Assembly (NCBI RefSeq): GCF_012524165.2
Contig: NZ_JABACJ020000011.1
Coordinates: 62,001 to 126,000 of the forward strand
From: Faecalicatena faecalis
Lineage (GTDB): Bacteria; Bacillota; Clostridia; Lachnospirales; Lachnospiraceae
Reading direction: 5' to 3'
DNA length: 64,000 bases
A program made the position numbers and the translations under genes. Shown here piece after piece: positions 1-8,858 of the stretch; positions within the stretch are counted from its first letter, which is position 1, and the number at the start of each line of letters is the position of its first letter. Below the pieces are notes generated by a model. The model made no database searches, was not told the origin of the DNA, and worked only from the letters and a program-made list of their open reading frames with translations.

Positions 1-10
1 GGGGAATGAA

Positions 11-325
11 ATGACAGGAAGAAATGAGATCCAGTTGAACTACAAGAGGGCCTTGAGACAGGCAGATGAATTGGATAGACTGGCACGTCAGCTAAAAGCT
101 TTAGAAGAACAAAATTGTGAGGATGCACTGGAAGGAATCAGGAATGCATGGGAAGGAGAAAATGCAGGAGATTTCTGCAGGAAAGGGCAGAGGATCAATC
201 TTTTGATCAGGCAGCATAGTAATACGCTCAGAGAGACTGCGGCTGTTCTTCGCAGGACGGCTGTGAATACCTACCGTGCCGAGTTAAGGAGCATTGAAAT
301 TGCAGAACGGAGAAAGTATCATTAA
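11..325 (+). CDS. WXG100-like small helical protein
   Basis: Predicted 104-residue, all-helical protein without signal peptide or membrane segment. It carries a W-E-G triplet at residues 47-49 between two predicted helices, the hallmark of WXG100/ESAT-6-like proteins exported by type VII secretion or acting as chaperone partners of LXG toxins. The ATG follows a GGGGAATGAA ribosome site at the left window edge, so it is probably the last visible gene of an operon that continues upstream (outside the window). Length and motif placement fit the family (about 100 residues). The secretion genes are not visible, so the role as a type VII substrate or partner is inference. Its last codons form one arm of an inverted repeat ending the operon. 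Confidence 0.6.
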   Translation: MTGRNEIQLNYKRALRQADELDRLARQLKALEEQNCEDALEGIRNAWEGENAGDFCRKGQRINLLIRQHSNTLRETAAVLRRTAVNTYRAELRSIEIAERRKYH

Positions 326-382
326 AGCCAGAAGCTTTTCAGCTTTGCTCGAGGAGGAGGGGCCTTTTTTACTTTCTCCGTT
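306..382. terminator. 13-bp inverted repeat between convergent genes, probable bidirectional terminator
   Basis: AACGGAGAAAGTA (306-318) is the exact reverse complement of TACTTTCTCCGTT (370-382). The loop of 51 nt contains TTTTTT at 365-370. It lies between the convergent WXG-like gene and the HTH regulator gene, and its left arm is inside the coding end of the former. The loop is long for a classic intrinsic terminator, so the terminator role is inferred from position and arm perfection. Confidence 0.4.
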
Positions 383-392
383 GATGCTGATT

Positions 393-1835
393 TTATTTCT
401 TTTTCAGAAGATTCTTTAATATTTTTACTGTTTCTTCTGTAGGATAGAAAAGACTTTCGTCCAAAGAACTCAGATAGTCGTAAAATGCATGCAGAAGGCT
501 CGGTTCTTCTAAGTTCAGATAGACCAGGTCTTTGGTATTAGAAGAGAACAGCAGATATCCATTATGTACGGTGACATAGATGCATAGATTGCTGTTTGCA
601 ATCGGGGCATCTGGACGCAGCATAACATAGTTGTTGTTCTGACATGCATGGATCAGATTTCTCATGATTAATACCCGGTCTGAATATTCAATCGGTATAT
701 AGATTGAGTCGGGCAGTTCAGAGAGTCTTCCAGTCTGTAGAAAATTACGGATTCCTTCCTCCGTAAAAATAAAATGTGTAGACAAAGTCTTTAAAATCTC
801 CGATTTCTGCTGGATATATTCTTTTACAGATATTACAAAATTTTTCCTGTCCGGCAGTGTACTCACGAGATACTTTTCTGGAAAGGAGAGGGGGACCATA
901 GGCATGACGCAGGGTTCCTGTTGGAAGGAATATCCCGCCTTCTCTCCAAGGTTCAGGTTATTAAAGTATTCAAATTGCGTAAATATAGAATCAATCTTAC
1001 ACACTATAGGTGTGGTCTCTGCTTTCAGTTCATCAAAAATGGAACAGAATTTCTGCAGAGTGCTCTTCGAAGTAAATAAAATCCCATATTGAAGCTGCGG
1101 CGAAAATGTAATCGCATACTCTGAAGTAATGATCAGAGAGGAAAGCAGATTAAAATTGCTGTTATGTGAATTTATGCTGTCATAATAGCAGAACGGCGTA
1201 TAATCACAAAGGCAGGTGTTATACATAGGAATAATTTTCTGCAGGCAGGAGAGGTTATAATCCCGCTTATCAGAAGTAATATTATCTGTATTATTCAAGC
1301 AGATAATATGATCAATCTTTAAATTCTTTTTATTCTTGCTGATAGAGGCAAGAATGTCCATGAAATCATCAGAATCCGGCTGAAAGAGCAGCTTTATATG
1401 TCCGTCCTTCTTTTGGGATTCTAAGGCCAGGATTCCGTATAAGGCGTGATTCAGTTTCGTTTTACCATTAATAGAAAGTGTGTCAGTGAACTGTGAGTAA
1501 TCTAAAGTTGAAGAAAAGTAGGGAGAGGAATCAAATGTCTCTTCCTTTCTCATGGAGAAATTACTGATAAAGTCCTGAACGTTTTTACGTCTATAATAGG
1601 TCTCGTAGCCGGTGATTGTAATTTCATAGGCCTCCAGAAGTTCTCTGCGTTCTGTTGGTGTCAAACGCATAAAGTCGGCAATTTTTTGTACCAGTTCTTC
1701 GGAGCCTGGGTTTCTCTTACCGTTTATGATTTTATACATATTAGAGCGGTCTACACCACAATACTGAGCCAATTGGTGTATCCGTATATTTTTTGTCTTA
1801 ATGTGTTCAGAGAGAATTGTTGAAAATAAAGTCAT
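393..1835 (-). CDS. XRE-type HTH transcriptional regulator with long C-terminal domain
   Basis: About 480 residues. The N-terminal 60 residues are an XRE/Cro-type helix-turn-helix (LAQYCGVDRSNMYKIINGKR, followed by LVQKIADFMRLTP), so it should bind DNA. The remaining roughly 400 residues match no domain I recognise; they have no membrane segment and could be a sensing or oligomerisation domain. The ATG at 1835 is chosen over an in-frame ATG ten codons upstream because GGGGGG sits 7 nt before it. It is divergent from the 31-codon ORF and the FtsX-like gene, with short palindromes in the shared intergenic DNA, which suggests control of those genes and of itself. The ligand is unknown. Confidence 0.75.
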   Translation of the reverse strand: MTLFSTILSEHIKTKNIRIHQLAQYCGVDRSNMYKIINGKRNPGSEELVQKIADFMRLTPTERRELLEAYEITITGYETYYRRKNVQDFISNFSMRKEETFDSSPYFSSTLDYSQFTDTLSINGKTKLNHALYGILALESQKKDGHIKLLFQPDSDDFMDILASISKNKKNLKIDHIICLNNTDNITSDKRDYNLSCLQKIIPMYNTCLCDYTPFCYYDSINSHNSNFNLLSSLIITSEYAITFSPQLQYGILFTSKSTLQKFCSIFDELKAETTPIVCKIDSIFTQFEYFNNLNLGEKAGYSFQQEPCVMPMVPLSFPEKYLVSTLPDRKNFVISVKEYIQQKSEILKTLSTHFIFTEEGIRNFLQTGRLSELPDSIYIPIEYSDRVLIMRNLIHACQNNNYVMLRPDAPIANSNLCIYVTVHNGYLLFSSNTKDLVYLNLEEPSLLHAFYDYLSSLDESLFYPTEETVKILKNLLKKK

Positions 1836-1888
1836 ATAGTTACCCCCCAATTTGGATATATTCAAATCATAAAAGGAAGGCTATAAAA

Positions 1889-1935
1889 ATTCCATAATTT
1901 GGAATAAAAATGTTTGACCACAATATGTGACACAT
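1889..1935. promoter_or_regulatory. Two short palindromes, candidate operators of the HTH regulator
   Basis: ATTCCA-taatt-TGGAAT (1889-1905) and ATGTG-A-CACAT (1925-1935) lie in the intergenic DNA between the divergent HTH regulator and the 31-codon ORF. XRE regulators usually bind such dyads near their own promoter. No convincing -35/-10 pair could be assigned here, so this is a positional inference. Confidence 0.3.
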
Positions 1936-2018
1936 GGAATACGGTTTTATTTGGCTTCGTAATAGTGAAATGGCCTGTCAGATTATAAGTGATACTTATG
2001 AATTATAAGGAGGGCGAA

Positions 2019-2114
2019 ATGGAAAGAAATGCACCTGTTTTTATCGAGAATTTAATTACGCGAAATATTAAATTAAGAAAGAGAAGTTTTTTGTTCGGAA
2101 AAGTTGAAAAATGA
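2019..2114 (+). CDS. Candidate 31-residue basic peptide or leader ORF
   Basis: A short ORF beginning MERNAPVFIENLITRNIKL and ending in a basic stretch (LRKRSFLFGKVEK). The ATG is preceded by AAGGAGGG at ideal spacing, as strong a ribosome site as those of the real genes around it. It sits in the 415-bp gap between the divergent regulator and the FtsX-like gene, on the same strand as the latter and 136 bp before it. It has no Gly-Gly leader or obvious signal peptide. It may be a small regulatory or substrate peptide for this locus, a translated leader, or the 5' remnant of a lost gene; conservation would decide. The AT-rich DNA at 2115-2250 shows nothing else I can name. Confidence 0.4.
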   Translation: MERNAPVFIENLITRNIKLRKRSFLFGKVEK

Positions 2115-2250
2115 AAGAAAATTCTGTAATATTAGATTATATTAAAATAAATTCTGAAAATATATAAATCATAATTGAGATGAATTTTTACCAAAACGAT
2201 AGTACCCAATAAAATCAACTCGTGTCAAGAAAGACTGAGGGGGAAAGAAT

Positions 2251-4845
2251 ATGCCGGTAGAACAGAAAATAAAGCGTTTAAAAATAGTTTGTGGATATCT
2301 CATCTTTTTTTTATTGATATTTCAAAAATTGTATTCACCATGGGGACCTTGTTCTATTTGGGATTATATCCTGGAGTTAAAGGATGGGCAGGGTTTAGAT
2401 GGAGATGCCAATACCTATCTGCAGTTTTTTACATTAGTTCCGGCTCTGCTTACGAATATATTATATTTTGTTCGGAGCATTTTACTTCAGAAAAATAAGT
2501 CGCCTAAATTTTTTGGGTATTTATCAGGGATTGGATTAGGAACATACGCGATAAGTATGCAGCCATACTTTTTGATAAACCTGGTATTGGTTATCTTTGA
2601 TTTTATGTTCGCACGCTGGTTAGAGGAGCGAGACAGGATAAATGCGGCATATGAAATCCAGAAAGCCAAGGAAAAGGCAGAGAAGGCGGAAAAAAAGAGA
2701 ATCCGATATTTTCCGGGAAGATATCCGGCAGAATTTTTTCAGATAATCAGAAAGAACACGGTCTATGAAAGGAAAGGCCTGAACATTCTGCGCGCCGGAT
2801 GCTTTTTGAGCGGAACATGTATTTATACAATGCTTTCCATGTATGTGTTAACATCACAGATACATGGAAAAGAAGATTTGGTGACAGGCAGCGGACTGGT
2901 CCAGATTTTTCAGCAGGCAGGGCTATTGATTGTCGTGTTCAACATACTGATGCTTACTTTAATTATTTCTTATTATATTAAAGATAAGAAAAAGTCGAAC
3001 CATTTATTAGTGATTCTTGGAATGCGCAGCCGGACCGTTTATCTGATGTTTGCGATCATATTTGGCTGGAATGCTTTTTTGGCAGGCATGGCAGGTATGG
3101 CGGGAGGATTTGTGACCTCATATATTGTCAGGGGAATCTGTCAGAGCAGCCTCAAGCATGGTGGGGTTCCTATTACTCTGGCATCCGTTATTTCGGGAAG
3201 AACAATCGCAATTAGTTTTCTGGTCTATGTAATAGTTCTTCTTTTAGCGCTTGGACTCAATCAGGAAAATATATTGAACCTGGCAAAGTCCGATGAGATG
3301 AATAAAGAGGTGCAGAAAGAAAAGCGGAAAAAGAAATTTGCATTGCTTTTGATTGCAATCGGAGTCGTTCTTTTTATGATTGCCATGTGTTGGCTCCGTT
3401 CAAGAAATTGGGCTGAAACTTTATATATCCACATTTTGAGTTCCATAGGTATACTTCTTATTCTAATTGGAAGCGTGACCTGCTTTTTGAACAGACTGGA
3501 ATGTAACAAAGATAAATATTATTGTAAAATCATAGAAAATCGTCCCTTTTACTATCGGTATTGGAAAAGTATATGGAACTTATTTTATTTATCAATCATT
3601 CACTTTTTTGTTCTATCTGTATTTGTTGTGCAATTTAACGGTGCAGCCATAAAGCAGGATGTACCTGGAATGTTTCCGTACGATATTGTATGTACTGCAT
3701 ATGAAGCTGATTTAAATCAAATCTACCAAAATGCAGAGGAGCACCATGCAGAAGTACACACTTATCCTATGTTCAGAATGACTTCATTGTATGGATCTGA
3801 CAAGTTAAATCCATGGTTTGGGCAGCGCCCGATTCAATGGCCCCAGGGACAGCATATTGCCATATCAGAATCGACATATGATCAATTAAATGAATATTTG
3901 GGAAAAGTACCAGAAAAACTGAATTTAGATGGAAAAGAAGTACACATTGTATATCAACAGGATCTATCTGTTAAGGCTCATACCATAGACTGGGATACGA
4001 ATCGGGTAAATAAACATCTTCGAATTGGCCAGCCATTATCATATTATAATACGGCGAATTTTGAACGGATATTTCCGATATGGGATGTAAAAAGTGAAGA
4101 AAGAGATATCTTAACAGGGACCTTTTATCAGGGAATGCAGGATAATTTGATTGTATTTAACGACTCATACTTTGAGGAGGCTTATCAGCAGGTGTCTGAT
4201 TATAATAAAAAGCAGTGGACGTTAAGGGAAGATGCGTCCTTTCAGGATTGGAGATTTTATGCGTTATACAATACCTCTAATATGACGGAAGGGCCCACAC
4301 AGCTAATCTGCCTGAATGTACCAGATGAAGAACGGGATGGAATGATGCAGAGTATGAGGTTTCTGGAGGATAAATACCAGTACGACAGAATGTGGGATGA
4401 TTCCATTCAACAGTTTTACGAGAAACGGCAGATGATAATCAACACGGAGACAGAGATTCTTTTCCGTAAAATAGTATATGCATTTGTGATACTATTACTT
4501 TTGGTAATGGGATTTTTCCAATACTATGTAAAGTTCGAATCAGAGATGAGAGAGCTGAACTGGCAGAATATCTTTCTTAAAAATCTGGGGATGAGGGAAA
4601 AAGACAGGAAAAAGGCACTGGCGGGACAGATGAAAAAGTTTGTGATACTGCCGTTGGTTATAGGAATCTGCGGAGGAGCCGCGTTCAGTATACTTACAAT
4701 AAAGGCCCGTCTGTATACAACAACAGAGATGGTTCGCTTTTTGGGGGCAGAGGCTTTTATTTATCTGTTGTATGTAGGAGTTTGGATAGTATGGTACCTT
4801 TGGATTAAGAAGATGGTTTGGAAGCAGGCAGAGGTGGAAAGGTAA
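2251..4845 (+). CDS. FtsX/MacB-type ABC transporter permease-like membrane protein (no ATPase partner visible)
   Basis: 864 residues with about a dozen hydrophobic segments: a hydrophobic N-terminal extension (roughly residues 10-125), a charged segment rich in Lys/Glu (about 140-170), an FtsX-like membrane core (180-455), a large extracytoplasmic domain (about 456-735) and terminal membrane helices (737-850). This split layout, with a large external domain between membrane blocks, is typical of FtsX-family permeases involved in peptide export or sensing and antimicrobial-peptide resistance. Such permeases need a cytoplasmic ABC ATPase, normally encoded next to them; none is here. The ATG follows GAGGGGG. 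The gene is divergent from the HTH regulator, which may control it. Substrate unknown. Confidence 0.65.
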   Translation: MPVEQKIKRLKIVCGYLIFFLLIFQKLYSPWGPCSIWDYILELKDGQGLDGDANTYLQFFTLVPALLTNILYFVRSILLQKNKSPKFFGYLSGIGLGTYAISMQPYFLINLVLVIFDFMFARWLEERDRINAAYEIQKAKEKAEKAEKKRIRYFPGRYPAEFFQIIRKNTVYERKGLNILRAGCFLSGTCIYTMLSMYVLTSQIHGKEDLVTGSGLVQIFQQAGLLIVVFNILMLTLIISYYIKDKKKSNHLLVILGMRSRTVYLMFAIIFGWNAFLAGMAGMAGGFVTSYIVRGICQSSLKHGGVPITLASVISGRTIAISFLVYVIVLLLALGLNQENILNLAKSDEMNKEVQKEKRKKKFALLLIAIGVVLFMIAMCWLRSRNWAETLYIHILSSIGILLILIGSVTCFLNRLECNKDKYYCKIIENRPFYYRYWKSIWNLFYLSIIHFFVLSVFVVQFNGAAIKQDVPGMFPYDIVCTAYEADLNQIYQNAEEHHAEVHTYPMFRMTSLYGSDKLNPWFGQRPIQWPQGQHIAISESTYDQLNEYLGKVPEKLNLDGKEVHIVYQQDLSVKAHTIDWDTNRVNKHLRIGQPLSYYNTANFERIFPIWDVKSEERDILTGTFYQGMQDNLIVFNDSYFEEAYQQVSDYNKKQWTLREDASFQDWRFYALYNTSNMTEGPTQLICLNVPDEERDGMMQSMRFLEDKYQYDRMWDDSIQQFYEKRQMIINTETEILFRKIVYAFVILLLLVMGFFQYYVKFESEMRELNWQNIFLKNLGMREKDRKKALAGQMKKFVILPLVIGICGGAAFSILTIKARLYTTTEMVRFLGAEAFIYLLYVGVWIVWYLWIKKMVWKQAEVER

Positions 4846-4854
4846 AAGAATTGG

Positions 4855-4860
4855 TATAAT
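4855..4860 (+). promoter_or_regulatory. Extended -10 promoter for the cation ATPase gene
   Basis: TG-G-TATAAT is a perfect extended -10 element just after the stop of the FtsX-like gene. No good -35 is seen at 17 nt, as is common for extended -10 promoters. Transcription from it would start near 4867 and give a leader of about 115 nt. Confidence 0.5.
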
Positions 4861-4885
4861 AAGTAATACATAAAGGTGGACTATT

Positions 4886-4982
4886 CCTCCCCTTTCACGC
4901 ATACGATACATTAGACATGCTGATAATCCACAGCAATGAGGATTCACTCAGCCATCGTACAAACGTGAAAGGGGAGGTTTTT
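4886..4982 (+). promoter_or_regulatory. Structured leader RNA sequestering the ribosome site of the cation ATPase, with terminator-like U-tract
   Basis: CCTCCCCTTTCACG (4886-4899) is the exact complement of CGTGAAAGGGGAGG (4964-4977), and the right arm contains the gene's Shine-Dalgarno sequence. Nested inside are TACGAT/ATCGTA (4902-4907 with 4954-4959), GCTGA/TCAGC (4919-4923 with 4948-4952) and AATCC/GGATT (4925-4929 with 4940-4944). The outer stem is directly followed by TTTTT (4978-4982). Folded, it would hide the ribosome site and could also terminate transcription. It resembles neither the yybP-ykoY manganese element nor the M-box as I know them. That it is a regulatory RNA is inference from structure, position and transporter context. 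Confidence 0.55.
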
Positions 4983-4983
4983 A

Positions 4984-7731
4984 TTGTTTGAGGAAAAATC
5001 AGTACGAGAGATATCGGATTTATTACATACAGACAGGGAGAAGGGGCTATCAGAACAGGAAGCATCACTACGTTTGGGAAACTATGGACCGAATGTATTA
5101 AAAGAAGGCAGGAAAAAGACGAAGGCAGAGTCCTTTCTGGAGCAGTTGAATGATCCACTGATCTGTGTTCTGCTGGTTGCAGCGCTGGTGTCGTTTCTAT
5201 TAAAAGAAGTCAGTGACGCAATCATTATTACAGTTGTGATTCTTGTGAATGCGACGGTGGGAGTCATCCAGGAAGGAAAAGCGCAGAAGGCGCTCGAATC
5301 GCTGAAAAAGCTGACAAGCCCGAAAGCCGTGGTTAGAAGGGAAGGAACGGCTCGGGAGATACCTGCATCAGAGCTTGTCAAAGGGGATCTGGTGCTGTTA
5401 GAGGCCGGGGTACAGATTCCCGCTGATCTGCGTCTTGTACGGACGTGGAATTTAAAGATTGAAGAATCCGCTCTGACAGGAGAATCTCTCCCGGTAACGA
5501 AGGATGCGGATTTTCAGGCAGTAAAGCCTCTGCCAGTAGGTGACCGGAAGAATGAGGCGTTCATGTCTACCCTGGTGACGGGCGGAAGAGGGGAAGGAAT
5601 TGTAATAGGGGCCGGCATGGAGACAGAAATCGGAAAGATCGCTTCGATTATCAATGACGTGCCCCGGGAATATACCCCGCTCCAGAGGAAGCTGGCTGAT
5701 TTAGGAAAAATACTCAGTATCGTATCTGTCCTATTATGTGTGGTTCTTTTTGGGATTGCTGTATTCCAGAAACGAAACATCCTGGAAATGTTAATTACTG
5801 CCATTTCCCTGGCCGTGGCGGCCGTACCGGAAGGGTTACCGGCAATCGTGACCATCGTCCTGGCAATGAGCGTTTCCAAGATGGTAAAGGTCCACACAAT
5901 CGTACGTAAACTGCCTTCAGTGGAAACATTAGGAGCAGTAAATGTTGTGTGTTCGGACAAGACAGGGACACTCACGCAGAACAAAATGACAGTCATGAAG
6001 TATTTCGTAAATCAGAATGTTTACAAATGCAGTCAGGCTGCACCCAACATGCCGGATGAGTTTACAGAAGGGATGCTGCTCTGTAATGATGCGGTGATCA
6101 CTTCAAAGGAGGAACTGGGAGACCCTACAGAATTGGCGCTGCTGAGGTTCGCAGAGAGTTATCATTCAGGAAGTGAGAACAAGACATTAGAGGGACGGTC
6201 TAAGAAAGAAGCTTTAGAAATCAGAATGCCCAGGATTCAGGAAAAGGCATTTGACTCACAGAGAAAGATGATGACTACACTTCATCGCGGGCCCCAGGGG
6301 TTCATTGCATATACAAAAGGAGCGCCGGAGGTACTTCTTAACAAATGTACAAAAATCCTGATTAATGGGAGGGTACAGTCTCTTACTGATTCACACCGCA
6401 GACAGATTCGACAGACCGTGGAGGATTTTTCAGCACAGGCATTGAGAGTTCTGGCTGTTGCATTTCGAAGGGGAGAAAAGGATGTACAGGAGGATGGTCT
6501 GACATTTGCAGGACTTGCAGGGATGATCGATCCTATCAGGCCGGAGGCAAAAGCTGCAGTTGAACGCTTCAAACAGGCTTCTGTGCGGACGGTTATGATA
6601 ACAGGAGATCATATTGATACGGCCTTTGCAATTGCCAGGGAGCTGGGGATAGCAAAGAAAATGGACGAGTGTATCACTGGAGATGAGTTAGAGCATATAT
6701 CTGACGCACAGTTGAAAGAAAGGCTGGGGAAGGTCAGTGTATTTGCCAGGGTCTCCCCGGAACATAAGGTGCGGATCGTGAGATCTTTGAAAGAAACAGG
6801 AAATATCGCAGCAATGACTGGAGATGGTGTGAATGACGCTCCATCTCTGAGAATGGCGGATATTGGAATTGCAATGGGAATCACAGGGACAGATGTTGCG
6901 AAAAATGCCGCAGATATGATATTGACCGATGATAATTTTGCAACGATTGAAAAGGCGATTGAAGAGGGACGCAGTATTTATGAAAATATCAAAAAGACGG
7001 TCTTGTTTCTTTTGTCTTCCAATTTCGGGGAAATCATTACTATGTTCACCGCTGTTCTTATGGGGATGGCGTCCCCTTTAAAAGCCAGCCATATCCTGTG
7101 GATCAATCTGATTACAGACTCCCTTCCGGCTTTAGCGCTGGGGGTAGATAAGAATGATAAAGAGGCACTCATGAAGCGGCCGCCGAGAAAGGCAAAGGAA
7201 GGTCTGTTTTCCAATGGAGGGATTTCCTGCACGATCTTTTATGGATGTCTGATTGCAGCGATCAGTTTAACGGCATTTTTAAAGGTGCCTTGGGAAATCC
7301 TGGCCCAGCAGCAGAAGGCTTTTACGTTGGCAAATATATCGGCAGTGTTTCAGTCAGCAGAAGTTCTGACAAGAGCGCAGACGTATGCGTTTACTGTGTT
7401 GGGAATGTCTCAGCTTTTTCACGCGTTGGGAATGAAGGATGTGCATACATCGGTATTTTCCAGGAAACGAGATTTTAATCCGGTGATGGCGGCATCCTTT
7501 GTGGTCGGGTTCCTTCTCCAGGCTGCGGTCACGGAAGTACCGTATCTGACTGTCATGTTCGGGACTGCGGCACTTTCATTCAGAGAATGGGGAGGCCTGA
7601 TTATACTGGCAGCATTTCCTGTCCTCGCACATGAGATTTTTGTCCTTCTGCATGCGGCAGAAAAAAGAGATCCAGAAAAAGAGGAGCCAAAAAAAAGCCC
7701 CTCTCTGGTTCCGGGAAAAGGCCGTCTATAG
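4984..7731 (+). CDS. P2-type cation-transporting (calcium-type) ATPase
   Basis: 915-residue P-type ATPase that should export Ca2+ or a related divalent cation across the cytoplasmic membrane using ATP. Visible motifs: TGES (165-168, actuator), PEGLP in M4 (282-286), DKTGTLT with the phosphorylated Asp at 325, KGAP (445-448), TGDGVNDAP (612-620), and M5/M6 residues NFGE (680-683) and NLITD (708-712) that match SERCA/PMCA-type cation sites. Length fits subfamily P2A/P2B. The start is TTG at 4984, 6 nt after AGGGGAGG; the N-terminus aligns with normal family starts. It is a single-gene unit behind a structured leader. Ion specificity (Ca2+, Mn2+ or Na+) cannot be settled from sequence alone. Confidence 0.93.
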   Translation: MFEEKSVREISDLLHTDREKGLSEQEASLRLGNYGPNVLKEGRKKTKAESFLEQLNDPLICVLLVAALVSFLLKEVSDAIIITVVILVNATVGVIQEGKAQKALESLKKLTSPKAVVRREGTAREIPASELVKGDLVLLEAGVQIPADLRLVRTWNLKIEESALTGESLPVTKDADFQAVKPLPVGDRKNEAFMSTLVTGGRGEGIVIGAGMETEIGKIASIINDVPREYTPLQRKLADLGKILSIVSVLLCVVLFGIAVFQKRNILEMLITAISLAVAAVPEGLPAIVTIVLAMSVSKMVKVHTIVRKLPSVETLGAVNVVCSDKTGTLTQNKMTVMKYFVNQNVYKCSQAAPNMPDEFTEGMLLCNDAVITSKEELGDPTELALLRFAESYHSGSENKTLEGRSKKEALEIRMPRIQEKAFDSQRKMMTTLHRGPQGFIAYTKGAPEVLLNKCTKILINGRVQSLTDSHRRQIRQTVEDFSAQALRVLAVAFRRGEKDVQEDGLTFAGLAGMIDPIRPEAKAAVERFKQASVRTVMITGDHIDTAFAIARELGIAKKMDECITGDELEHISDAQLKERLGKVSVFARVSPEHKVRIVRSLKETGNIAAMTGDGVNDAPSLRMADIGIAMGITGTDVAKNAADMILTDDNFATIEKAIEEGRSIYENIKKTVLFLLSSNFGEIITMFTAVLMGMASPLKASHILWINLITDSLPALALGVDKNDKEALMKRPPRKAKEGLFSNGGISCTIFYGCLIAAISLTAFLKVPWEILAQQQKAFTLANISAVFQSAEVLTRAQTYAFTVLGMSQLFHALGMKDVHTSVFSRKRDFNPVMAASFVVGFLLQAAVTEVPYLTVMFGTAALSFREWGGLIILAAFPVLAHEIFVLLHAAEKRDPEKEEPKKSPSLVPGKGRL

Positions 7732-7758
7732 GCCCCTCCAGAAAACAGAGAAGGGAAA

Positions 7759-8814
7759 CTATAATTTTTTTACGAGCATCTCAGGATTGGTTGCGTGGGT
7801 CAGAGCAGTTTCTTTTGTAATGACACCATTTTGGCAGAGCTTCTGCAGACTGGAATCCATGGAGACCATATCCTCTTTTACCGATGAGTAGATGATTCCG
7901 TCAATTTGATGTACTTTGTTATCACGGATCATATTGCGGATCGCAGGAGTCACCGTCATAATCTCAAATGCGGGGGTGACCTTGCCGTCTACCGTCGGTA
8001 CGAGCTGCTGCGATACAACGGCATTCAGGACCATGGAAAGCTGAACGGCAATCTGCCGCTGCTGATTCGATGGAAATACGTCTATGATACGGTCAATCGT
8101 ATTCGCAGCACCGATGGTATGGAGCGTGGAGAAGAGTAAATGTCCTGTCTCCGCTGCTGTCATAGCGACATTGATCGTCTCGTAATCACGCATCTCACCT
8201 AAAAGGATCACATCAGGGCTCTGCCTTAAGGCGGCCCGCAGTGCAGTGACATAGTTGTCAGTATCTACGTTAATCTCGCGCTGGCTCACGATACTGCGGT
8301 TGTGTCTGTGGAGGAATTCCAACGGATCCTCCAGAGTGATGATATGTTCATCTCTCGTTCGGTTGATCTGGTCGATGATACAGGCCAGGGTAGTGGACTT
8401 CCCGCTTCCTGCAGGCCCAGTGACCAATACCATCCCTTTGCCGTTGTTACCGAGCTGCATGATATAGTCGGGTATTCCAAGCTCTCTATAATCTGGAAGC
8501 TGGAAGGTGATGATCCTGATGACAGCAGAGAGAGCACCCCTCTGTTTGTAAGCACTTACACGAAAACGGGAAACGCCCTGAATCGCAAATGAGAAATCAT
8601 CATCTCCATGCTGGTGAAGCTGGTGAATATCCCGATGACCTGCAAGATGATAGATCTCGTCCAATAAGGATTCGGTATCTGGTGGAAGCAGACGCTCCTC
8701 CTCTTCCCGGTGGATGACTCCGTTGATTCTATATGAGACAGGGAGGCCGGCTACGATAAACACATCGGAAGCTCCTGCCGAAACAGCTTGTTCTAAGATT
8801 GATTTTGCGCTCAT
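7759..8814 (-). CDS. pilT: Type IV pilus retraction ATPase PilT
   Basis: 351-residue hexameric secretion ATPase of the PilT/GspE family. Walker A GPAGSGKST (133-141), Asp box LEDPLEF (161-167), Walker B DVILLGEMRD (201-210), a His box around SGTLHT-like STLHT (229-233) and the PilT-specific AIRN motif (291-294) are all present. In known systems PilT depolymerises pili from the cytoplasmic face of the membrane. It is the last gene of a seven-gene minus-strand operon with PilC and pseudopilin-like proteins; an assembly ATPase (PilB) is not in the operon. The start follows AAGGAG. Family assignment is firm; whether it retracts pili or drives a minimal secretion filament is open. Confidence 0.93.
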   Translation of the reverse strand: MSAKSILEQAVSAGASDVFIVAGLPVSYRINGVIHREEEERLLPPDTESLLDEIYHLAGHRDIHQLHQHGDDDFSFAIQGVSRFRVSAYKQRGALSAVIRIITFQLPDYRELGIPDYIMQLGNNGKGMVLVTGPAGSGKSTTLACIIDQINRTRDEHIITLEDPLEFLHRHNRSIVSQREINVDTDNYVTALRAALRQSPDVILLGEMRDYETINVAMTAAETGHLLFSTLHTIGAANTIDRIIDVFPSNQQRQIAVQLSMVLNAVVSQQLVPTVDGKVTPAFEIMTVTPAIRNMIRDNKVHQIDGIIYSSVKEDMVSMDSSLQKLCQNGVITKETALTHATNPEMLVKKL

Positions 8815-8858
8815 TGATACAAATTCTCCTTATATAATAATAAATTCATGATCTCTTC

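Noticed and set aside
4886..4982. Assignment of the cation ATPase leader to the yybP-ykoY manganese riboswitch
   Set aside because: It has an AAGGGGAG string, but this is the ribosome-site arm of a long hairpin, and the paired conserved loops of yybP-ykoY are not found in the expected arrangement.
5514..5996. 160-codon minus-strand frame inside the cation ATPase gene
   Set aside because: Antisense to essential ATPase motifs, no start signal, composition of a shadow frame.
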